Shown here: positions 8,567 through 16,594 of the stretch, one piece after another
Layout: the number at the start of each line of letters is the position of its first letter
Position numbering within the stretch: position 1 is the first letter of the stretch
NCBI RefSeq assembly: GCF_001598455.1
Contig: NZ_BCYZ01000049.1
Coordinates: 1 to 35,260 of the forward strand
Length of the DNA: 35,260 nt
Reading direction: 5' to 3'
Origin: Sphingomonas pruni NBRC 15498
GTDB lineage: Bacteria; Pseudomonadota; Alphaproteobacteria; Sphingomonadales; Sphingomonadaceae
Program-made: the position numbers and the translations under genes
The notes under the pieces: generated by a model
Told to the model about the DNA's origin: nothing
Databases searched by the model: none
The model's input: the letters and a program-made list of their open reading frames with translations, nothing else

Positions 8567-9619
8567 GGCGGGACAATTCTGTTGCGATGGCACCGTCGAC
8601 AATAGCGGTGTCACCGTGACGGTGATGGTGTCGCTATAGACCGAGGCGGGCGTCTTGCCCTGCCCGCCTTCGAGCAAGGTCGCCCGGATCGGCAGGATGC
8701 CAGCCGCCGCGTCGGTGCCGGCGCGGACGCAGGTGACCGTCGTGAAGGTCGGGCTGGCGGTCGTCCTCGCCTGGCCCAGGAACAGGCCCTTATAGGCGAG
8801 CGTCTGGTTGGCGTTCGCCAGCGAGCCGCCCGCGAAGGTCAGCTTGTAATTGTTCTGCGAGACGACATCGACCTTGTACGGGCCCGAGCTGGCGACGCGG
8901 ATATAATTGGTGGTCGGCGTCGTATAGGTCGCCGGCGCGGCCAGGACTTGCGCGGTGGTCAGGTTGCCGACTTCGCCGAAGTCGAGATTGGTCCCGACAT
9001 AGCTCGCCTGCAGGCCGCTCAGCACGATCACATTGACTACGATCGCGTTGCTGACCGTGCCGGTATCGGTGAACGGGCCGCCACCGCCGGTGCCGTTGCA
9101 GCTGTACACGATATCGAACGGCAATGTGGACCCGGCGTTCAGATTGAGGTTCGCAGGCAATTGCAGCGTCAGGTTGAGCGTGAAGACATCGGACGCCGCG
9201 TTGTTGCCGGTAAATGCCCAGCGGAAGACGCCAGGCGCCGGACTGCCAGCGTTGATGTTGAGGATCGGCGGAGTCTGGTTGGTGCCGAAGAAGATATTAC
9301 TGCCGGTCGGGCCGCCCGATCCCGATCCCGTCGCGCTGATCGGGATCAGCACGGTGCCGTTCTGCGCTGCGGTCGTCCCCTTGACGTAGAATTCGATGTT
9401 CGCGGTCTTCTCACCCCCCGCTCCATTGACGCGCGACAGCGTGACGCCGGTCAGGTTGATCGAGGTCGTGGTCCCGTTGAACGGATCATAGGTCAGATTG
9501 GCCGTACCGCCGCTGACGGTGGTGAGCCCGCATTTTCCGGCGGCGAGAGCCGCGCCGGGCAATACCCCGGCGGCGACTGCCAGCGCCAAAAGTGCGTGTC
9601 GAAACAGAGACAAGGCCAT
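8561..9619 (-). CDS. SCPU-domain tip-like subunit of a Csu-type pilus (CsuE-like)
   Basis: This 352-aa secreted protein begins MALSLFRHALLALAVAAGVL and is cleaved near AALAAGKC. Its size and place immediately after the usher match CsuE, the two-domain tip adhesin of archaic chaperone-usher pili. The N-terminal domain (about 25-190) is Asn/Thr/Gly-rich. The C-terminal spore-coat-U domain (about 195-352) includes LDFGEVGNL, YIRVASSGPYKVDVVSQN and the ending YSDTITVTVTPL, the donor-strand-accepting pattern. The start at 9619 is two bases after the usher stop, which implies translational coupling. Longer in-frame extension into the usher is rejected because it lacks a signal peptide. Adhesive function is inferred from gene order. 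Confidence 0.85.
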   Translation of the reverse strand: MALSLFRHALLALAVAAGVLPGAALAAGKCGLTTVSGGTANLTYDPFNGTTTSINLTGVTLSRVNGAGGEKTANIEFYVKGTTAAQNGTVLIPISATGSGSGGPTGSNIFFGTNQTPPILNINAGSPAPGVFRWAFTGNNAASDVFTLNLTLQLPANLNLNAGSTLPFDIVYSCNGTGGGGPFTDTGTVSNAIVVNVIVLSGLQASYVGTNLDFGEVGNLTTAQVLAAPATYTTPTTNYIRVASSGPYKVDVVSQNNYKLTFAGGSLANANQTLAYKGLFLGQARTTASPTFTTVTCVRAGTDAAAGILPIRATLLEGGQGKTPASVYSDTITVTVTPLLSTVPSQQNCPAL

Positions 9620-9621
9620 AC

Positions 9622-12174
9622 TTACTGCCCTTTGACCGCTTTGAGTTCGTCGACGCGGACAAGTCCGTCCGCGTTGCCGGGAATGGTGATTTCGAAGACC
9701 GACTTCTTGTCGTCGAGCATAGTGATGCGCCATTTGCCCGGCGCCAGCCCGCCGATGCCGAACCGGCCTTCGCGGTTGGTGAACACCGTGATCGGCGTGC
9801 GTTCGGGATGCGCGACTTCGACCGCGGTGCCGCTGACCAGTGAGACGGGCTCGCCGTCAATGTCGAGCAGGCGACCGATCGCGGTCACCGAATAGGCCGA
9901 TCCAACCACGAGTCTGTAACCGCTCCGGTACGGCGGCAGCAATCGGAACGACCCCTGCCCCAGATCGACGCCCGGTTTCGCATTGGGCGCGTCGACCGCG
10001 ATCGTGCGTTCGGCATAGGAGCTCAGGCTCGGCTCGGTGCCGGCCCTCAGCGCGCCGCTGTTCGCGGTATAGCCGAATGGCGATGGCGAGACGACGATGT
10101 TGGTGCCGTCGAGCTTCTTGTACGGCGTGACGATCGCGAAGCTGTCGTAGATCGGCCGTCCGACCGAGAAGGCGCCGTCGGCGATCGCCAGCGAGGTGCC
10201 GAAGCGGAACGACGTGCGCTGCGACGTGACGCTGCCGAACGTATCCTGGAACGTCCCGAAATGGCTGATGCCCAATTCGGCGCGGTTGGTGTAGTAATTG
10301 CCGGTGAAGTTGATCCCCGACCCGGCATCGCTGCGTTCGACATCGGCGGTCATGTTGTACGATCCGACCCCCTGTCCATAGAGCGTCTGGAACGATGTCC
10401 GTATCCGGTTGCCACGGCTATCGTAATCGGCGCGTGCGGTGGAATAGCGACCAAGCCGGATGACCAGCGAGACCAGCCCGCCGAACCGCGACCCGAAATT
10501 GTCGCGTTCCCAGCGCGCATCGGCCGTAACCGTCGCGGTCGAGGAGATCCGGTAACCGGTAGTGAGGCGATAGGTCTGCAGGTCGCGTTGAGCGCCGCGG
10601 CCCTTGGAGAAGCGCCCGTCGAACCCGGCATAGAGCCGCTCGTTGAACGTGTGCGAATAGCCGCCGCCCACTTCGAACTGGAACTGGTTGTCGGGCACCA
10701 GCACCCCGACGGGGGCAAAGTATCGGCTGCGCGTCTCGACGAACAGGTTGAGCGAATCCGCTTGCCCGCTGGAGCGGTTGATCAGCCGTTGAAAGGTCAG
10801 CGTCGCGGCATGGCCGGTGTGCGAGCCCTTGATGTTCGACAGCGAGAAATTGCCGGCAAAGGTGCCGAACGGAGTTGCCACCACCGCTTCCACGCCGCCC
10901 ATCTGGGTGTGCTTGTCGGCCTGGGCGTTGACGCCCAGGGTCAGGAAGTCGCTGATGCCGCGGCGATAGAAGCCGGTGAAGGCAAATTGGTCGGTGTAAT
11001 GCGGGCCGTGAAGCCCGAGCGGATTGAGCACGCCGGCATAGAGGCCGAATTCGCTCAGTCCCTTGGCCAGCTGCGACTGGTCGAGGAACAGGTTGAACCG
11101 CAGCAGGTCCGTGCGCCCGGTATCGTCGATCACCGACAAGCGGATGTCGTTCGCTCCCTGGGTGAAGGGGAAATCGCGCAGGTTATAGGTGCCCGGCGCG
11201 AGCTGCAGGCGCCGGACGATCTGGCCGTTGACCTGGACCTCGACGGTCGACGGACGGCTGAGCTGGAAGCTGCGGTCGCCGCGCGGGCGGACCAGCTGCT
11301 GCGGTTGCAGTACGCTGTACGACCGGAAGATCGAGATGCCGGCGATGTCGGGCGCCGACTGGAACCCGCGCGAGACGGTCTGCAAGTCGCCCGCCGTCCA
11401 CCGCACCAGGTTCTTCTCGTCGTCATAGACGAGCCGCGACCCCAGCCGCTGGAAATCGACGCCGTTCGATCCGGGCTGCCAGATCGCTTCGCCCTCGGCG
11501 ACCACGCCGCCTATCCGCGTCGCGCCGTCGAGCGAGAAGATCGGCGAAGCGAAACCCTTTTGGCCGCCGGCGTGGATATAATCTTCCGAGCCGCGGATGT
11601 TGAGATAGGCGCTCCAATCCGCCGGCGCGGCGAAGCTGCCGACCCGGTTGCGGTCGAGCGGGCTGACCGTCAGCGACCGCGACGCGCGGCGTTCCGCAGC
11701 GATCGTCAGGTTAAGCTCGAGCGTCTGCGGATTGTAGCGGATGCCGACGCCGGCCGCGTCGAAATCGGCCGGAGTCAGCACCGCCTTGGTCGACAGGGCC
11801 GACTGGATCGCGGTAAAGGATTGCTGGTTGAGGACGTTCGACAGCAAGTCGAGCAGGCGCTGCGCCGGAAATTCCAGCTTGCCCGCGGCGGTGATCGTCA
11901 GCGGCATGTCGCCGAGATACGTTCCGCCGTCCTTCACCGGCACCGTCAGAACGATGTCGCGCCCGGTCGGGTTGAGGTTGGTTTGCGGTTGATCGGTCGG
12001 TGCGGTCGGCGCGTCGATCGTGACGCGCCGCTCCTGCGCTTGCGGCACGACGCCTTGCTGGTTGTCGCTATTGGCGCGCGCCGGGGCGCACAGCCCGCCG
12101 ATGCTCGCGCTCGCGAGCATCAGGCCGATCACGCGGCTGGTGAGCCGCTTAGCCGTCGGGCGTGAAGCTGACAT
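9622..12174 (-). CDS. Outer-membrane usher of the Csu-like chaperone-usher pilus (CsuD/FimD family)
   Basis: This 850-aa usher forms the outer-membrane pore through which chaperone-subunit complexes are polymerised. It has a signal peptide (RLTSRVIGLMLASASIGGLC), an N-terminal chaperone-binding domain (about 60-190, LTVPVKDGGTYLGDMPLTI, LEFPAQRLLDLL), a long beta barrel with a plug (PRGDRSFQLSRPSTVEVQVN, APGTYNLRDFPFTQGANDI, IDDTGRTDLLRFNLFLDQS), and a C-terminal plug-like domain ending FEITIPGNADGLVRVDELK. The start chosen is the ATG at 12174, which overlaps the chaperone gene by 26 nt. An upstream ATG at 12255 would extend the overlap and gives no signal peptide. Next comes the tip gene, two bases after the stop. 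Confidence 0.93.
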   Translation of the reverse strand: MSASRPTAKRLTSRVIGLMLASASIGGLCAPARANSDNQQGVVPQAQERRVTIDAPTAPTDQPQTNLNPTGRDIVLTVPVKDGGTYLGDMPLTITAAGKLEFPAQRLLDLLSNVLNQQSFTAIQSALSTKAVLTPADFDAAGVGIRYNPQTLELNLTIAAERRASRSLTVSPLDRNRVGSFAAPADWSAYLNIRGSEDYIHAGGQKGFASPIFSLDGATRIGGVVAEGEAIWQPGSNGVDFQRLGSRLVYDDEKNLVRWTAGDLQTVSRGFQSAPDIAGISIFRSYSVLQPQQLVRPRGDRSFQLSRPSTVEVQVNGQIVRRLQLAPGTYNLRDFPFTQGANDIRLSVIDDTGRTDLLRFNLFLDQSQLAKGLSEFGLYAGVLNPLGLHGPHYTDQFAFTGFYRRGISDFLTLGVNAQADKHTQMGGVEAVVATPFGTFAGNFSLSNIKGSHTGHAATLTFQRLINRSSGQADSLNLFVETRSRYFAPVGVLVPDNQFQFEVGGGYSHTFNERLYAGFDGRFSKGRGAQRDLQTYRLTTGYRISSTATVTADARWERDNFGSRFGGLVSLVIRLGRYSTARADYDSRGNRIRTSFQTLYGQGVGSYNMTADVERSDAGSGINFTGNYYTNRAELGISHFGTFQDTFGSVTSQRTSFRFGTSLAIADGAFSVGRPIYDSFAIVTPYKKLDGTNIVVSPSPFGYTANSGALRAGTEPSLSSYAERTIAVDAPNAKPGVDLGQGSFRLLPPYRSGYRLVVGSAYSVTAIGRLLDIDGEPVSLVSGTAVEVAHPERTPITVFTNREGRFGIGGLAPGKWRITMLDDKKSVFEITIPGNADGLVRVDELKAVKGQ

Positions 12175-12895
12175 CGACGCTGCCCCCATCCACGGGCAAC
12201 TCAATCGGCAGCGACATGCGCCGCGTCTGGTTGGCCCCCACCAAACCGAACCCAATGGTCTGCTGCGTTTCCGGACCCGACAATGTGCGCCGGAACACTT
12301 CCTTGCCCGCCGCGTCCTTTTCGACGATCCGCAGCCGTCCTTCGGACAGATAGCCGTAAGCGGCCGACGCGTTGGTCAGCGTGACCAGCGGAATCGGCTT
12401 GCCCGCCGGATTGTGCCCGATCTCCGCGCTCTGCACCTTGATCGCCGGCTTCGCGCCGTTGGGCGCGATGCTGACCAGGACCTGGAAATTATACAGGATC
12501 TGGATCGCCGACTGGCCCGCCGGCAGCTTCACCGGCAGCTGCGCCACGGTGACGTAATAATGCTTGCTGGTCTTGAGCTCCGGATCGCCGACATATTGGA
12601 CGCGGAACGATTGCGTCTGCCCCGGCTGGATCAGCGCCTGGGGCGGAAAGATCAGAAGGTCGCCTGGATCCTTGCCCGTTTCCTTGACGCCATTCTCGTC
12701 GAACTCGAGCGCCTGCACGCGCAGCTCGACCGGCAACGGCGTCGCAAACGTGTTCTCGACGGTGATGATCTGAGTCATCCCGTTGCCCGATTGCTTCAGG
12801 TTGATGATGACCGGCTGGACCGTCATTGCCACCGCGATCTGCTGTGGCAGAACGAGGGCGGCCGCGAAGGCCGCACTCATCAATATCCTCTTCAT
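12149..12895 (-). CDS. Periplasmic pilus chaperone (CsuC/PapD superfamily, archaic type)
   Basis: This 248-aa chaperone stabilises subunits in the periplasm and hands them to the usher. It has a signal peptide (MKRILMSAAFAAALVLPQQ). Domain 1 has MTVQPVIINLKQSGNG, ITVENTFATPLPVELRVQ and the G1 donor strand region around AIQILYNFQVLVSI. A shorter domain 2 (about 150-248) contains LVTLTNASAAYGYLSEG. The start is ATG 12895, about 9 nt after a GGGGGAAG ribosome site; the GTG at 12904 lies too close to that site. The gene sits between the last small subunit gene and the usher, which is the usual Csu order. Confidence 0.93.
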   Translation of the reverse strand: MKRILMSAAFAAALVLPQQIAVAMTVQPVIINLKQSGNGMTQIITVENTFATPLPVELRVQALEFDENGVKETGKDPGDLLIFPPQALIQPGQTQSFRVQYVGDPELKTSKHYYVTVAQLPVKLPAGQSAIQILYNFQVLVSIAPNGAKPAIKVQSAEIGHNPAGKPIPLVTLTNASAAYGYLSEGRLRIVEKDAAGKEVFRRTLSGPETQQTIGFGLVGANQTRRMSLPIELPVDGGSVDVSFTPDG

Positions 12896-12925
12896 TCTCT
12901 TCACTTCCCCCTCCCGCTGGGTCGT

Positions 12926-13516
12926 TTAGAAGGCTGCTTCAAATTGTACCGTGACCGTGTCCGCATAGCGCCCGGCGACCAGTGGCCCGCCCCCAGGCGG
13001 AACCGTGATCGTCAGGCCCATGTCGCCCGCGCCGCCATCGGCGGACGCGATCGCGAGGACGTTGCTGTTGATGGTCTGCACGCTGGCGCTCTGGCCTGCC
13101 CAGTTCGCGCTGATCTGATAGCCGACGAATTCGCCGAACCCTGTCGGCGACTGGCGATTGCGCGCATTGCCGCCGTCGCGCAGCAGACCGCCATTGGCGC
13201 TGGTCACGGTCAGCTTGTGCGCGGAATTGCAGATCACCGGCAGCGCCAGGTTGATCGCCGCGCCGCGCGGTTGCGCGGTCTGCGGATCGCCGAATTCGGT
13301 GATGCGGATCTCGCCGCTCGTCGCGCCGATGCCGGTGAAGGTCGCGTTCTGCCCGCCCGATGCGGTCGGCGCGTTGAGCACGCAGGCCGGCGGCGCCCGC
13401 CCGGCGATCTCCAGCCGTCCCTGGCCGGTGTCGTTGGGATTGACCGTCTGCGCCTGTGCCTGCGCCGCGACGCAGGTCGCGATCAAGGCCGGGACGATGA
13501 GGGCGATGCGGTGCAT
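12926..13516 (-). CDS. SCPU-type pilus subunit (seventh in operon)
   Basis: This 196-aa secreted protein has the signal peptide MHRIALIVPALIATCVAAQAQA. The mature part has cysteines in PPACVLNAPT and LPVICNSAHKLTV, a central ANGGLLRDGG loop and a final strand GRYADTVTVQFEAAF, typical of spore-coat-U domains. Its start ATG shares one base with the stop of the previous gene (TGATG), so translation is coupled. It is closest in layout to the sixth subunit (NYPHRLRLES... against NSAHKLTVTS...), which suggests an old duplication. The role is a structural or adaptor subunit next to the chaperone gene. Confidence 0.85.
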   Translation of the reverse strand: MHRIALIVPALIATCVAAQAQAQTVNPNDTGQGRLEIAGRAPPACVLNAPTASGGQNATFTGIGATSGEIRITEFGDPQTAQPRGAAINLALPVICNSAHKLTVTSANGGLLRDGGNARNRQSPTGFGEFVGYQISANWAGQSASVQTINSNVLAIASADGGAGDMGLTITVPPGGGPLVAGRYADTVTVQFEAAF

Positions 13517-14118
13517 CAGCGCGGCTCCACGAATATCCGCATCGTGTCGGCATAATCGCCGGCCGGTAGCGGAGCGTTGTCGCGGGCATTGGACGCGCCC
13601 GGCGCAATGTTGAGCTTCAGGTCGATCTCTCCCGCCGTCGGCAGGTCGACATTGAACAGCTGGTCGTTGACGCGGCGCGCCACAGCGTCGGCGTTGAGCA
13701 CGCCGTTGACCACGCCCCACATCACCGTCGCGCGATAGGGCACCGCCGAGCCGAAGCCCGGCGCCGGCGCCTGTGTGCGCTGCAGGGTCGGCCACAGACC
13801 GTTATTCTGCGATTCCAGCCGCAGCCGGTGCGGATAGTTGCACACCGCATCGAACTTCACGTCGACCGACGCGGCGGCGACCGCCAGCGTGGTCGGATCG
13901 ATCATCTGGTCGATCTGCAGCGTGTTGCCGCTCAGCCCGCGGAAATTGATCTGGTTGCCCGCCGCCAGCCGGGGCGTGCCCACCGCGCACACCGGCGGGG
14001 CATTGCCTGTAACCGGCAGGGTCTTGGTCGCCACGGTCGACTGGGCAAATGCGGGGGATGCCCAGGCGAGGAGCCCGCCGACGACCAAGACCGTTTCAAG
14101 GCGGAGGCCGCGTGGCAT
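13516..14118 (-). CDS. SCPU-type pilus subunit (sixth in operon)
   Basis: This 200-aa secreted protein begins MPRGLRLETVLVVGGLLAWA and is cleaved near AFAQS. It has a first cysteine in PPVCAVGTP and a second in DAVCNYPHRLRLES, and ends in a DYADTMRIFVEPR strand. The layout matches the seventh subunit: Cys-containing first strand, HRLRLES/HKLTVTS strand, an aromatic YRATVMW segment and a terminal DYADT motif. The start at 14118 is one base after the stop of the fifth subunit gene. A longer in-frame start at 14406 would overlap that gene for almost 300 nt and is rejected. Confidence 0.85.
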   Translation of the reverse strand: MPRGLRLETVLVVGGLLAWASPAFAQSTVATKTLPVTGNAPPVCAVGTPRLAAGNQINFRGLSGNTLQIDQMIDPTTLAVAAASVDVKFDAVCNYPHRLRLESQNNGLWPTLQRTQAPAPGFGSAVPYRATVMWGVVNGVLNADAVARRVNDQLFNVDLPTAGEIDLKLNIAPGASNARDNAPLPAGDYADTMRIFVEPR

Positions 14119-14119
14119 C

Positions 14120-14701
14120 TCAGGACGCCACGGCCAACGTAACGGTGACGTTGCCCTGATAATTGGTGTCGGCGACCAGGCGCTGGGTCGCGCCGCCATT
14201 GGTCGAGAAATTGCCGACCGAGACGGTGATGTCCCCGGAGAACGCCGTCGCGCGCGTCTGCACCGCGGCAGGGTTGCTGCCCGCGCTGGTCGCATAGCTG
14301 GCGGGTGTCGTCGTCCAGCCGGCGGCGGTAGCGGTATAATCGACGAGGCGCGAGAAGCCGGTCGGCGGCGTGCTGGTGAAGGTCTGCGCGGCCATCGGCG
14401 TCGCATTGACCGTGATGGTGCTGCGCGCGCTGCAGAACGAGCCCGACAGGACCTTGGGCGGCGCGGCCAGATCGGTGCGCAGCAGGCCGGTGTTGAGATC
14501 GATCAGCACGCCCATGTCGAACGTGCCGCCGGTGCCGGCGATCGTTCCTCCCACGCACATCGCGGGCACGTTGCCGACAACCGCGAAATTCTTGGTGTCG
14601 GTGTCGCTGACGCCGTCGGTCTGGGCCGCGGCGGCGCCGCTCCAGGCGATCGCTACCGCCGCTGCCGACACGATAGCCAGGCGTTTCAGGTTACGCGTCA
14701 T
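14120..14701 (-). CDS. SCPU-type pilus subunit (fifth in operon)
   Basis: This 193-aa secreted protein has the signal peptide MTRNLKRLAIVSAAAVAIAW, cleaved near AAAAQT. It carries Cys residues in VPAMCVGG and GSFCSARSTITVNA, a PPTGFSRLVDYTATAAGW segment and the C-terminal strand NYQGNVTVTLAVAS. ATG 14701 is favoured by a GGGGGGAG site 7 nt upstream; a GTG at 14707 would form a GTGA overlap with the previous gene. It belongs with subunits 2-4 by the shared GSFC/GWC and GF-RxVxYTA motifs. Confidence 0.85.
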   Translation of the reverse strand: MTRNLKRLAIVSAAAVAIAWSGAAAAQTDGVSDTDTKNFAVVGNVPAMCVGGTIAGTGGTFDMGVLIDLNTGLLRTDLAAPPKVLSGSFCSARSTITVNATPMAAQTFTSTPPTGFSRLVDYTATAAGWTTTPASYATSAGSNPAAVQTRATAFSGDITVSVGNFSTNGGATQRLVADTNYQGNVTVTLAVAS

Positions 14702-14703
14702 GA

Positions 14704-15279
14704 TCACTCTCCCCCCGAAGCGACCGGTCCGAGCTTGACCACGACCAGGCCGCTATAGGCGCCGGCGGTGAGCAGAAAGTCGGACGGTGCGGTGAAATTG
14801 GACAAGGTCACGTCGAGATCGGCGACCTTGGGCGCCGGCTGCGTGGGCCCGGTCGCCGATGCGGTCGGCGATCCGCCCCCGGCGGTGGCGGCGGTGGTGA
14901 CCGTCGCCGACCCCGCCGCCCAGTTGGTCACCTCGGCGGTGTAATTGACCGCCTTGGCAAAGCCGGGCTCGACCGCGCTGGCGTCGTTCGACACCAGGGC
15001 GGTCGCCGTCACGGTGATGGCCGATCCCGCGAAGTTGCAGAACGAGCCCGGCAAGGTGACCGTGCGCGGCGCGATGACGGCGATCTTGCCGACCCTCGCC
15101 CCCGATGTGTTCGCCATCTGGCCGACATCGACCGGCGCGGGCGTCGGCGTGCCGAGCGTGCACAGCCGGGCGACCGTGCCCGAGACGCCGACATCGGCAG
15201 TCGCGGTGTCGGTGGCCTGGGCATGCGCGATACCCGGCAGGGCGACCGCAGCGAGCAGGGTAAGAGCGAGGCGCTTCAT
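14704..15279 (-). CDS. SCPU-type pilus subunit (fourth in operon)
   Basis: This 191-aa secreted protein begins MKRLALTLLAAVALPGIAHA. Its mature domain has RLCTLGTPTPAPVDVG, PGSFCNFAGSAITVTATAL, GFAKAVNYTAEVTNW and a final GAYSGLVVVKLGPVASGGE. These correspond strand by strand to subunits 3 and 5. A ribosome site (GGAGA) precedes the ATG at 15279. The stop overlaps the possible GTG start of the next gene (GTGA). It is a likely structural subunit of the pilus stalk; which of the seven is the major pilin cannot be told from sequence. Confidence 0.85.
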   Translation of the reverse strand: MKRLALTLLAAVALPGIAHAQATDTATADVGVSGTVARLCTLGTPTPAPVDVGQMANTSGARVGKIAVIAPRTVTLPGSFCNFAGSAITVTATALVSNDASAVEPGFAKAVNYTAEVTNWAAGSATVTTAATAGGGSPTASATGPTQPAPKVADLDVTLSNFTAPSDFLLTAGAYSGLVVVKLGPVASGGE

Positions 15280-15302
15280 CGCAGCTTCTCCGTCAGGACC
15301 GG

Positions 15303-15854
15303 TCAGGGCGCCGGGGTGACCGACGGAGTCAGCGTCACCAGGACCTGACCCGAATAGTCACCCGCGACGAGCAGTCCGCTGGTCGGGCTCGACGAACCCG
15401 ACAGCGTGACCTTCACGTCACCCGTGAACAGGCCCACCGGAACCGCGGTGCCGGCGCCGTCGGTCACCGAGGTGTCGGTGGCGTTGGCGCTGTTGGCGGT
15501 CGCGGTCGCGGTGTAGTTCACCACCCGGTCGAAGCCGGCCGGCGGCGTGGTCGTGAAGGTCGTGTTGACCAGGCGCTGCGCCTCCACGCTCATCGTGGCG
15601 GCGGTGCCGTTGCACCAGCCCTGCAAGGTACGGGTCTGGCCGTCGAGCTTGCTGGGATCCAGCTTGCCCGCGGTGGACCCCGATCCCTGCAGCGACAGCT
15701 CGCCGGCATTGATCACGTCGTTCGGCAAGGTGAACTGGCACCGGTCGGCGACCGAGCCGTTGACCGTGACGGTGCCCGTCGCATTCTGTGCGGCGGCGGG
15801 CATGGCTGCCGTGGCGGCGATGACCGCTGCGGCGGCAAGGATCGAGGTCTTCAT
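15303..15854 (-). CDS. SCPU-type pilus subunit (third in operon)
   Basis: This 183-aa secreted protein has the signal peptide MKTSILAAAAVIAATAAMPA, cleaved near AAAQN. It contains RCQFTLPNDVINAGELSL, LQGWCNGTAATMSVEA, PPAGFDRVVNYTATATA and the C-terminal strand GDYSGQVLVTLTPSVTPAP. There are three consecutive ATG codons (15860, 15857, 15854). The GGGAGA ribosome site directly abuts the first, so 15854 or 15857 fits spacing better. It is a close relative in layout of subunits 4 and 5. The following gene begins 23 nt downstream. Confidence 0.85.
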   Translation of the reverse strand: MKTSILAAAAVIAATAAMPAAAQNATGTVTVNGSVADRCQFTLPNDVINAGELSLQGSGSTAGKLDPSKLDGQTRTLQGWCNGTAATMSVEAQRLVNTTFTTTPPAGFDRVVNYTATATANSANATDTSVTDGAGTAVPVGLFTGDVKVTLSGSSSPTSGLLVAGDYSGQVLVTLTPSVTPAP

Positions 15855-15876
15855 CATCATTCTCCCGTCAGATCGC

Positions 15877-16467
15877 TCACGTACCCGGCGTGATGTTGAT
15901 CAGGATGTGGCCGGTGTAGGCGCCCGAGGCGAGCAACGCGCCCGGTGCGGTCTTGAACGTGTCCGCGGTCACCGTGATGTTGTCGCTGCCGTCGGCGGCG
16001 AAACGGCCACCGATCGCGGTCGCGGGAGTCGCGGCGTTGGTGCTGGAGTCGTTGCTGACCGTCGTGCCGGCACCGCTCGACAGGCGGGGCGCGACATAGC
16101 CGATGAAGTCGATGCGCGAGGTATAGCCGCTCGGCGGCGTGCCGGCGGTGGTCAGTTCAACCGCATCGACCGCGATCAGCGGATTGGCGCTGGTGCAGAC
16201 CACGCGGAAGGTCGGCGCCGAGCCGCCGGCCAGGCCGAAGCGGCCGGCAAGCACCGAGCTGGTTTCGAGCGTGCCGTCGGCTTTGGCGAGTTCGCCAATG
16301 TCACGCGACGCGGCGAATGTCGTAGGACCGGTGCCATTGATGACGGTGCACTTCGGGGTCACGGTGCCGGTGATGGTCACATCGCCTGAAACCGTCTGCG
16401 CGGCGGCAGGAGCCGCAATCGCGATCATCGAACCGGCGCCGAGCGCCATAAGAACCAACTTTTTCAC
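15877..16467 (-). CDS. SCPU-type pilus subunit (second in operon)
   Basis: This 196-aa secreted protein starts at GTG 16467 (MKKLVLMALGAGSMIAIAAP, cleaved near AAAQT) with AAAGGGA about 7 nt upstream. Mature features are TPKCTVINGTGP, FRVVCTSANPLIAVDAVEL, PPSGYTSRIDFIGYVAP and the terminal GAYTGHILINITPGT. It shares the GxYxGxxxxxxTP ending with subunits 3-5. A 127-nt gap containing a stem-loop separates it from the first gene, the only large gap in the operon, so it may be expressed at a different level from that gene. Confidence 0.82.
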   Translation of the reverse strand: MKKLVLMALGAGSMIAIAAPAAAQTVSGDVTITGTVTPKCTVINGTGPTTFAASRDIGELAKADGTLETSSVLAGRFGLAGGSAPTFRVVCTSANPLIAVDAVELTTAGTPPSGYTSRIDFIGYVAPRLSSGAGTTVSNDSSTNAATPATAIGGRFAADGSDNITVTADTFKTAPGALLASGAYTGHILINITPGT

Positions 16468-16530
16468 TTCACTGTCCCTTTCACAGATGTTGCCGTTGGC
16501 GAGCACTGCCCCCCCGGACGGTTTCGCCCA

Positions 16531-16564
16531 CCCTCGGTTGAAGTTCGGCCGTTTCCCCCGAGGG
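16531..16564. other. Stem-loop between first and second pilus subunit genes
   Basis: Arms CCCTCGG (16531-16537) and CCGAGGG (16558-16564) are a perfect 7-bp inverted repeat with a 20-nt loop, in the 127-nt gap between two minus-strand subunit genes. No T-run follows on the minus strand. It may be an RNA-stabilising or partial-termination element. Confidence 0.35.
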
Positions 16565-16594
16565 CGGGAAAAGCGGTCATTTGCGCGGACATCC

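Noticed and set aside
9840..12165. Long plus-strand frames opposite the usher gene (634-aa class)
   Set aside because: High GC creates long antisense frames; these have Arg/Asp/Ala-biased translations with no family motifs, while the usher frame on the minus strand is clear.
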